Positions 57,259 to 64,000 of a stretch of DNA of 64,000 nt are shown here, piece by piece. Each line of letters begins with the position of its first letter. Position 1 is the first letter of the stretch. The translations under genes and the position numbers were made by a program. The DNA lies in contig NC_058137.1 in the NCBI RefSeq assembly GCF_011075055.1, positions 27,947,463 to 28,011,462 on the forward strand. The letters are read 5' to 3'. Source of the stretch: Mangifera indica. Its lineage: Eukaryota > Streptophyta > Magnoliopsida > Sapindales > Anacardiaceae. The notes beneath the pieces are model-generated. The model was not told the origin of the DNA, did not search any database, and saw only the letters and a program-made list of their open reading frames with translations.

Positions 57259-60200
57259 ATGGGTTGTCTAGCATGGTCTTATCAACTTCTCTTCCTCTAT
57301 TTTTTCCTCTTTCATTCTCAAACTTTTGCAACACTCTGCCCTCATCACCAGAGTTTTGCTTTACTCCAATTCAAGCAACTCTTTTCCTTCAAATTCAAAA
57401 ACACATCTTCTCTTCTTTGTGATGAACCTTATCCAAAAATGACGTCTTGGAAAGAGGATGATGATTGTTGCTCTTGGCATGGAGTCACATGCAATAGGGT
57501 CACGGGTCATGTGATTGATCTTGACCTTAGTTGTAGTTGGCTTTACGGAAACATCCCTCCTAATAGTAGCCTCTTTTTCTTTCCTCAATTGCAAAGACTC
57601 AATCTAGCTTTCAATGATTTCAATCTTTCTCGAATTTCACCTTATTTTGGTCAATTGATCAGTTTAACACATCTTAATCTCTCTATCTCAAAATTTATTG
57701 GTCCTATTCCAGCTGAAATTTCTCATTTATCTAATTTGGTTTCACTAGACATCTCAAGCAGTTACTCTTTCCCCATAAGAAATAATGTCTACATGTTTGA
57801 AGATGTTCCCATGAGTATTGAAAGGCATGTCTTTGAAAGACTAGTTCAAAATCTAACCGTGTTGAAAAACCTTGATCTCTTATTTGTAGACTTGTCTACC
57901 ATTATACCGAATTCATTGATGAATTTATCTTCCTCTTTGACATACCTACATCTTTCTTATTGTAATTTGCAGGGGAACTTCCCAACTCACATCCTTTGCC
58001 TACCAAATCTACAGATCCTTCTGTTAAGAGGTAACTTCAACTTGACAGGTAATTTTCCCAAATTTAATTGGAGTAGTCCACTCAAGTCTTTGGAAGTCTC
58101 CGACATGAGCTTTTCGGAACAATTACCAAATTCGATTAGCAATCTCTTGTCCTTGAGGGAATTGTCTCTTGACAATTGCACTCTAGTGGGATCAATTCCC
58201 ACATCACTTGGAAACCTTACACAACTTAGTCTTTTGAGTCTCAGGTATAACAAATTCAGTGGTCAAATACCATCGTTTCTTTCAAATTTTGTCCAGCTTC
58301 GTTTTTTAGATCTTTCAGAAAATTATTTTATTGGTCAATTGCCAAATTTTTTTGTGAATATCACACATCTACATATTTTAGAATTGTCAAGCAATCAACT
58401 GAGTGGCCCAATTCCTTCTCATGGCAATGACCTTCAAAATGTAACTGATGTTTTTTTAAACAACAACCACCTCAATGGTACAATACCATCTTGGTTATTC
58501 ACTCTACCATTATTGGAAATCTTGGACCTTAGTGATAACCAATTAACTGGCCATATTCATCAATTTCAGAGTAAATCTTTGATTGAATGGCTTTGTTTGG
58601 AAAATAATAGATTCAATGGCTTTATTCCAAGTTCAATCTTTGAACTAGTGAATTTAGAGACTCTCTTTCTTTCTTCAAACGATTTCATTGGGAATGTTGA
58701 GCTTCACTTATTCTCAAAACTAAAAAGTCTTTGGCAGCTTGATCTTTCTTATAATAGTCTATCAATTAACTTTGCATTCAAGGCTAACTCATCCTTTCCA
58801 CAACTTCAAACTTTGATTTTATCTGGTTGCAACTTGAGTGAATTCCCAAGTAAAACGAAATTAAAGGGTAACTGGCCCTTTCCACAACTTTATAATTTGG
58901 CTTTATCTGGTTGCAACTTGAGCGAATTCCCAAGTATCTTAAGAAGTGTAAATCAATTATGGCGGTTGGATCTCTCTAATAATAAAATCAGTAGTCCAAT
59001 ACCTAATTGGATGTGGGACATTGGAAAAGATACTTTGTCATATCTAAATCTTTCCCACAACTACCTGACCACCATAGAGCAACTTCCATGGAAGAATCTT
59101 GATACTCTAGACCTTCATTCAAACATGCTCCAAAGATCACTTCCAATTCCACCACCTTCACTAGAAATCTTGTTGTTGTCAAACAACAAATTTATTGGAG
59201 AGATACCACATTTGATCTGTAATTTGAGTGTCATACAAATTCTAGATCTCTCTAATAATAGCTTGGGTGGTAACATTCCAAAATGCATGGGAAACTTTAG
59301 CAGTCTTCACGTCTTGGATTTGAGGAAAAATAAACTCAATGGCACCATTCCAGGAAGCTTTGCAAAGGGTAGTCTTTTGAGGACCCTCAACTTCAACGAG
59401 AATGAATTGGAAGGGCCAATCCCCCGATCTTTGGTCAATTGTACGATGCTTGAAGTTTTAGATGTCAGCAACAATAAGGTAATTGATACCTTCCCATATT
59501 GGCTACAAAGTCTTCCTAAATTGCAAGTTCTCATACTTCATTCAAATAAATTTTATGGTTCTTTGTGGGGTTGCTCAGAGACAAAGCGATGTTTCCCTAA
59601 GTTGAAAGTATTTGACCTTTCAAACAACAAATTTCGTGGTCCATTGCCTGCCTGGTATTTCAAAAATCTTCAAGCCATGAGAGATGTTAGTGAAAGTGAT
59701 AGGAAGTTGGAGTATATTGGTGAAACTTATTATCAAGATTCTATAGTAGTAACATTGAAAGGGTATGAGATTGAATTAGAGAAAGTTATTTCGATTTTCA
59801 CTACCATTGATTTTTCAAATAATAACTTTCACGGTGAGATTCCAGAAGTAATTGGGAAGCTTCATGCACTTCATCTTCTCAATTTTTCTCACAACAATCT
59901 ATCAGGTCGTATCCCTTTATCCTTTGAAAATTTGACAGCTCTTGAGTCATTAGACATCTCTTTCAACCAACTTTCAGGAGAGATTCCTAATCAGTTGATA
60001 AGTCTATCATTTCTTTCATTATTGAACCTCTCATACAACCAACTCACGGGACCTATTCCTCGAGGAAATCAATTTGACACATTTCAAAATGATTCCTATA
60101 TTGGAAACCCTGGGTTGTGTGGACCGCCATTGTCGAAAAAATGTACAAATGATGAGTTGCAGTCACCGATACCATCAATCTTCCAAGATGAAGGAAATGA

Positions 60201-60384
60201 TTTGAGTTGGTTCGATTGGAAAATTAGCTTGATGGGTTACGGATCTGGTCTTGTATTAGGCGTTTCTACAGGATATATTGTGTTCACAACAAGGAGGCCA
60301 CAATGGTTTGTAAGGATTGTTGAAAGATTGCAGGCAAGGATGCTGAGAAGGTTGAACAGAAAATACAGGGGAAGAAGAATTTAG
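57259..60384 (+). CDS. Intact type B LRR receptor-like protein, 1041 aa, copy 2
   Basis: Same protein as the gene at 34099 (see there for domains). The DNA differs at one position noticed, 57942 (ACA versus ACT, both Thr). Start chosen at 57259 for the signal peptide; the in-frame ATG at 57148 lies upstream. Its 5' region differs from copy 1 only upstream of 56095, where the minisatellite is expanded to six units, so regulation could differ although the products do not. Real gene pair or collapsed/duplicated assembly cannot be decided here. Confidence 0.9.
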   Translation: MGCLAWSYQLLFLYFFLFHSQTFATLCPHHQSFALLQFKQLFSFKFKNTSSLLCDEPYPKMTSWKEDDDCCSWHGVTCNRVTGHVIDLDLSCSWLYGNIPPNSSLFFFPQLQRLNLAFNDFNLSRISPYFGQLISLTHLNLSISKFIGPIPAEISHLSNLVSLDISSSYSFPIRNNVYMFEDVPMSIERHVFERLVQNLTVLKNLDLLFVDLSTIIPNSLMNLSSSLTYLHLSYCNLQGNFPTHILCLPNLQILLLRGNFNLTGNFPKFNWSSPLKSLEVSDMSFSEQLPNSISNLLSLRELSLDNCTLVGSIPTSLGNLTQLSLLSLRYNKFSGQIPSFLSNFVQLRFLDLSENYFIGQLPNFFVNITHLHILELSSNQLSGPIPSHGNDLQNVTDVFLNNNHLNGTIPSWLFTLPLLEILDLSDNQLTGHIHQFQSKSLIEWLCLENNRFNGFIPSSIFELVNLETLFLSSNDFIGNVELHLFSKLKSLWQLDLSYNSLSINFAFKANSSFPQLQTLILSGCNLSEFPSKTKLKGNWPFPQLYNLALSGCNLSEFPSILRSVNQLWRLDLSNNKISSPIPNWMWDIGKDTLSYLNLSHNYLTTIEQLPWKNLDTLDLHSNMLQRSLPIPPPSLEILLLSNNKFIGEIPHLICNLSVIQILDLSNNSLGGNIPKCMGNFSSLHVLDLRKNKLNGTIPGSFAKGSLLRTLNFNENELEGPIPRSLVNCTMLEVLDVSNNKVIDTFPYWLQSLPKLQVLILHSNKFYGSLWGCSETKRCFPKLKVFDLSNNKFRGPLPAWYFKNLQAMRDVSESDRKLEYIGETYYQDSIVVTLKGYEIELEKVISIFTTIDFSNNNFHGEIPEVIGKLHALHLLNFSHNNLSGRIPLSFENLTALESLDISFNQLSGEIPNQLISLSFLSLLNLSYNQLTGPIPRGNQFDTFQNDSYIGNPGLCGPPLSKKCTNDELQSPIPSIFQDEGNDLSWFDWKISLMGYGSGLVLGVSTGYIVFTTRRPQWFVRIVERLQARMLRRLNRKYRGRRI
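58794..58936 (+). repeat. In-frame 84-bp LRR duplication (copy 2)
   Basis: Same duplication as at 35634-35776. Confidence 0.8.
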
Positions 60385-60458
60385 TAAGTTCAATTCTATT
60401 GTTTGGTTGTGCTTACTCTATTGTAAAAAGCTAATACCTACGATGTTCATTTTTTCAG
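60384..60458 (+). other. Putative intron with donor overlapping the stop codon (copy 2)
   Basis: Identical to 37224-37298: GTAAGT begins at the last base of the stop codon and TTTTTTCAG ends at 60458. Confidence 0.5.
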
Positions 60459-61356
60459 ATTTCAAAAAGTTTGATTGCATGGGATAACAGCATCTGGGAG
60501 AGAGCATGAGAAGCTACCACATGTAACCTTTAAACTTGAATTTAGGAGTTGAAATGTTTGAAGTTTCTGATGTATGAATAAATAAGTGTTAAAATTTCCT
60601 GGAATGTAGTGTAAAATAATGTAGTTTGAAGCATTTCAGTTTTATAGAAGTGACTGAAATTCCTGTCCACCTTACATTGATATGGAATCTACTCTTATTT
60701 CTATTAAATTCGAATTCTCTTCATAAATATTTTAAGTCGTGAAAGCATAAAGCATAGTGGCCATACACTTACACCCGTTGCCTCCTGATACTTGCCCTGT
60801 TTCTACACTACAGAAAGTACATATGTTAATATGAAGGTTATTTTCAACACAATCACTTGACAACTGCAAACCTTTTCGACAAATCCCCACGTTAGAAATA
60901 AACACTTTAATAACTCATTTCATATAATATAAATAAGTTTCCCTTTATAATCACATAATACAAGGAAATACGGACTGGATAATAAGCCATAGAGCCAAGA
61001 ATAGAGTACTATCTAAATCACATTAATATATGGTATCATCAACAACATTTTCATGTACATAATATATATATTAATGTACATTATTATCTATCATAAAAAA
61101 ATAATTATTATATTCCTAATTACTAAAATACACAAATTTAACTCTAATATTGGTGAAAAAAATATGATATCAATTTTGGTATTAACGATAGTACATTCGT
61201 CTCTAAGCTTGAAATCAACTCAATATCCTGCTGGGTACTCGCAATTCCCACCAAAATCTGCAAGATTTAAATCCAAATTTAATTACTGTAAATATTTGTG
61301 ATTAGTAATTAATTTAAAAAATTAAGTGTAGAGATTTGATAGAGTACTTACTAGGC
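60385..61356. other. 3' flank of type B RLP copy 2
   Basis: Identical to 37225-38196; nothing coding seen. Confidence 0.6.
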
Positions 61357-61860
61357 TGTTACGATCCAGCCTTTCGTGCCCGCTTCTAATAATAGCTATT
61401 GAAGGCCTATGATGCATGTGCTTCTAACGTGTTGGGATCGTAACAGGTGGCCCCTTGTTTAATCGGACAGCAATCAGCCGCCCCTTCCCCACACGCTTAA
61501 TCGAGTGCAGTATGTAGCTTGCTCGCATCAACATTAGCGTTTGCCACACACCAGATCTGGGCCTGGGTCGGGCTAGGGGTTGAACTCGGGGTTTGGGTCT
61601 CACCCGCACCTGTTTAAGTCGTTGGGACTGGGGGACCCGGGCTAGTCGTTGGACTCAGAGCTTGAACGTGGTTTGTTGTTGAATTACCAGACTGCCCTTG
61701 GCCTTGTGTATATCGCATACCGTATACTTCCTCTTCACTGGGGTAAAACAGACCATGGATCCTTTCCCAAGTAGGACCCGGATTTACGCAACAGTTCTAA
61801 CATGGGTTTAATGACCGGGGACCAATTCAGGTTTAAAAATACCTGCAAAAGCCAGGTACA
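61357..61860. mobile_element. GC-richer LTR-like remnant (copy 2)
   Basis: Same as 38197-38700: TGTTACGATCC at 61357-61367, GGATCGTAACA at 61435-61445. Confidence 0.4.
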
Positions 61861-61863
61861 ATT

Positions 61864-62365
61864 TAGGTTGCGTTTGATCGAAGAGGATCAAAGATTATTT
61901 TAGTAATTTATCTTTTATTACTTATATTATTTTGTTTAATTTATAAATAATAAAAAATTCTGATAATCTTCTATTACTAATGATGATATAACAGAAAATA
62001 TAAGAGATAATCTAATTACCACCTCTACCATTGATATTAAAAAATTATCAAAGTAATCTTAATTTTATTATAATATATAATTTATTTATTAATTTTTGAA
62101 GGGTAAAAATAATTTTATTTTCAATTAATATAATAAATAATATAAAAATATTTTAGAATAATTATACTTAAGGGTATTTAAGTAAAATAATATATTAGTA
62201 TTTTTTTATTACCTCTAACCAAACATAATAATATTTATACCTATCAATTTTTAACCAAATTTTATCAAACGTGGTAATAATATATATTCAATAATTTTTA
62301 TGGTAATCTATTTTTAAAGTAATTTTTTAATTTTAATAATAAAATATTATCAAAACCAAATATCC
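61864..62365. mobile_element. AT-rich MITE-like element (copy 2)
   Basis: Same as 38704-39205. Confidence 0.35.
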
Positions 62366-62531
62366 CATTAGAGCTATAGGAGAAGACACTTTAATAGCAT
62401 AATCAAGATTATATTTAACCAAAGAGATGTAAATGTTCATCATACCAGGTACGAGAAACGACATCTTGTTCTTTGGATCGGTGAAAACCTCATTACCAAC
62501 TGCGATGGCTTCAATGTTGGAGGGGAGGTAG
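62366..62531 (-). pseudogene. Fragment of a GH17 beta-1,3-glucanase gene (copy 2)
   Basis: Same fragment as 39206-39371, with the VGNE motif of the GH17 active site. Confidence 0.85.
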
Positions 62532-64000
62532 AATTCACTTTCTTCGAACAATTTCAGCAGAAATGTAGAACTTCATTTATTCTCAAAATTAAAAAAAACT
62601 AATTTACTTTAATCTTTCTCATAACAGTGTATCAATTACCACTACATTCAAACTCAACTCGTCCTTTCCACAACTTCAGTTTTTGACATCATCTGGTTGC
62701 AACTTGGACAAATTCCCCAATATTTTAAGAAGTGTAAATCAATTAGGCAATTAAATCTCTCTGAAAATAAAATTAGTGATCCAATACCTAATTAGATGTG
62801 GAACATTGGAAATGAAACTTTGTCCTATCTAAATCTTTCCCACAACTACTAACAAGTGTAGAGCAGCTTCCATGAAAGAATATTGACATTCTAGACCTTC
62901 ATTCAAACGAGCTCCAAGGATCACTTCCAATTCCACCACCATCCTTGACAATATTATTGTTGTCAAACAACAAATTGACTGGATGGATACCACATTTGAT
63001 CTACAATATGAGTGCCATACAAATTCTATATCTTTCTAACAATAGCTCCAGTGATAACATTCCAAAATGCATAAAAAACTTTAGCAATCTTCATGTGTTG
63101 AATTTGAGGAAAAATAAACTTTGTGGCACTATTCCAAGAAGCTTTGCAAAAGGTAATCCTTTGAGGACCCTCAACTTCAACGAGAATGAATTGGAAGGGC
63201 CAATCCCACGATCTTTGGTCAATTGTAAAATGCTTCAAGTTCTAGATATTGGCAACAATAGGGTAATTGATACCTTCCCATATTGGTTACAAAGTCTTCT
63301 CGAATTGCAGGTTTTTATATTTGGTTCAAATAAATTTTATGGTTTTGTATGGGGTTGCTCAAAGACAAATCATTGTTTTCTTATGTTGAAAGTATTTGAC
63401 ATTTCAAACAACAAATTTGATGGTGCATTGCCAACTTGGTATTTCAAAAAACTTCAAGCCATGAAGGATGTTAGTGAAGCTGAGAGGAAGTTTTAATACA
63501 TTGGTGAAGATTATTATGAAGATTTTATGGTAGTGACTTTGAAGGAGCATGAGATTGAATTAGAGAAAGTTATTTCTGTTTTCACTACCATTTATTTTTC
63601 AAGTAATAACTTTCGGGGTAAGATTCTGAAAGTATTGAAAAGCTTCATGCACTTTATCGTCTCAATCTTTCTCACAATAATCTATCAGATGGTATTCTTT
63701 CATCCTTTAGAAATTTGATGGATCTTGAGTTATTAGAGCTCTCTTTCAATAAACTTTTTGAAAGGATTCTTAATCAGTTGATAAGTCAATCATTTATTTC
63801 ATTGTTAAACTTCTCGTACAACCAACTTCAAGTATCTATTCCTCAAGAAAATCAATTTGACACATTTCAAAATGATTTCTATATTGAAAACCTTGGATTG
63901 TGTGGACTGCCATTGTTGAAAAAATGTACAAATGATGAGCCACAGTCACCAATACCATCAATCTTCCAAGATGAAGATAATGATTCAAGTTGGTTTGATT
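62532..64000 (+). pseudogene. 5'-truncated type B RLP pseudogene (copy 2, cut by window end)
   Basis: Same as 39372-41006. It runs off the window in the acidic C-terminal part before the membrane helix. Two substitutions (63935, 63995) separate it from copy 1 in the last 66 bases. Confidence 0.88.

Larger units (their letters stand above)
56095..63934. repeat. Second copy of a 7.84-kb near-identical tract (first copy 32935-40774)
   Basis: Constant offset of 23,160 bases. In the lines I compared, the only mismatch found inside is T/A at 34782 versus 57942 (synonymous Thr codon). Mismatches appear immediately outside: 32934, 32905 and several before them on the left, 40775 and 40835 on the right. 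Confidence 0.9.

Overview
This window is plant nuclear DNA. Its genes carry multiple GT-AG introns, the spacers are very AT-rich with transposon remnants, and the products belong to plant families. It most likely comes from a eudicot, and a woody rosid is my guess from the style of the receptor-like proteins. I cannot fix the species from sequence alone.

The left part (1-14 kb) is ordinary single-copy sequence. It holds a complete three-exon GDSL esterase/lipase (+). Next is a small SWIB/MDM2-domain gene (-) whose first coding exon carries a one-base insertion. Then comes a complete 16-exon EHD1-type EH-domain dynamin-like ATPase (-, 544 aa), followed by a complete four-exon DUF3537 seven-helix membrane protein (-, 435 aa). 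That last family has been proposed as the plant relative of insect gustatory/odorant receptors.

From 14 to 22 kb lie AT-rich spacers with diverged repeats and two intact-looking 73-nt tRNA-Lys-like genes (UUU and CUU anticodons). There is also one broken receptor-like protein (RLP) gene and a small gene of unknown function (-) made of 34-35-residue tandem repeats.

From about 23 kb to the end is a tandem cluster of leucine-rich-repeat RLP genes of the Cf-9/Ve1/RLP12 type: extracellular LRRs, one membrane helix, short basic tail, no kinase. Two subfamilies alternate. Type A tails end in RRKRRR-like sequence; type B tails end in RKYRGRR-like sequence. The cluster consists of two copies of a roughly 20-kb module: decayed tRNA-like gene, type A RLP, short LRR fragment, type B pseudogene, 106-bp minisatellite, intact type B RLP, inverted glucanase (GH17) fragment, and a 5'-truncated type B pseudogene. 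Module 1 is about 23.4-43.4 kb. Module 2 is about 43.4-64 kb and is cut by the window end.

Only the two type B genes at 34099-37224 and 57259-60384 look intact, and they encode the same protein. They lie in a tract of about 7.8 kb that is essentially identical in both modules, although the rest of the modules has clearly diverged. This suggests recent gene conversion, recent duplication or an assembly artefact. The remaining RLPs show frameshifts, nonsense codons, start loss, internal deletions or a retroelement insertion. Overall this is a birth-and-death immune-receptor cluster next to stable housekeeping genes.
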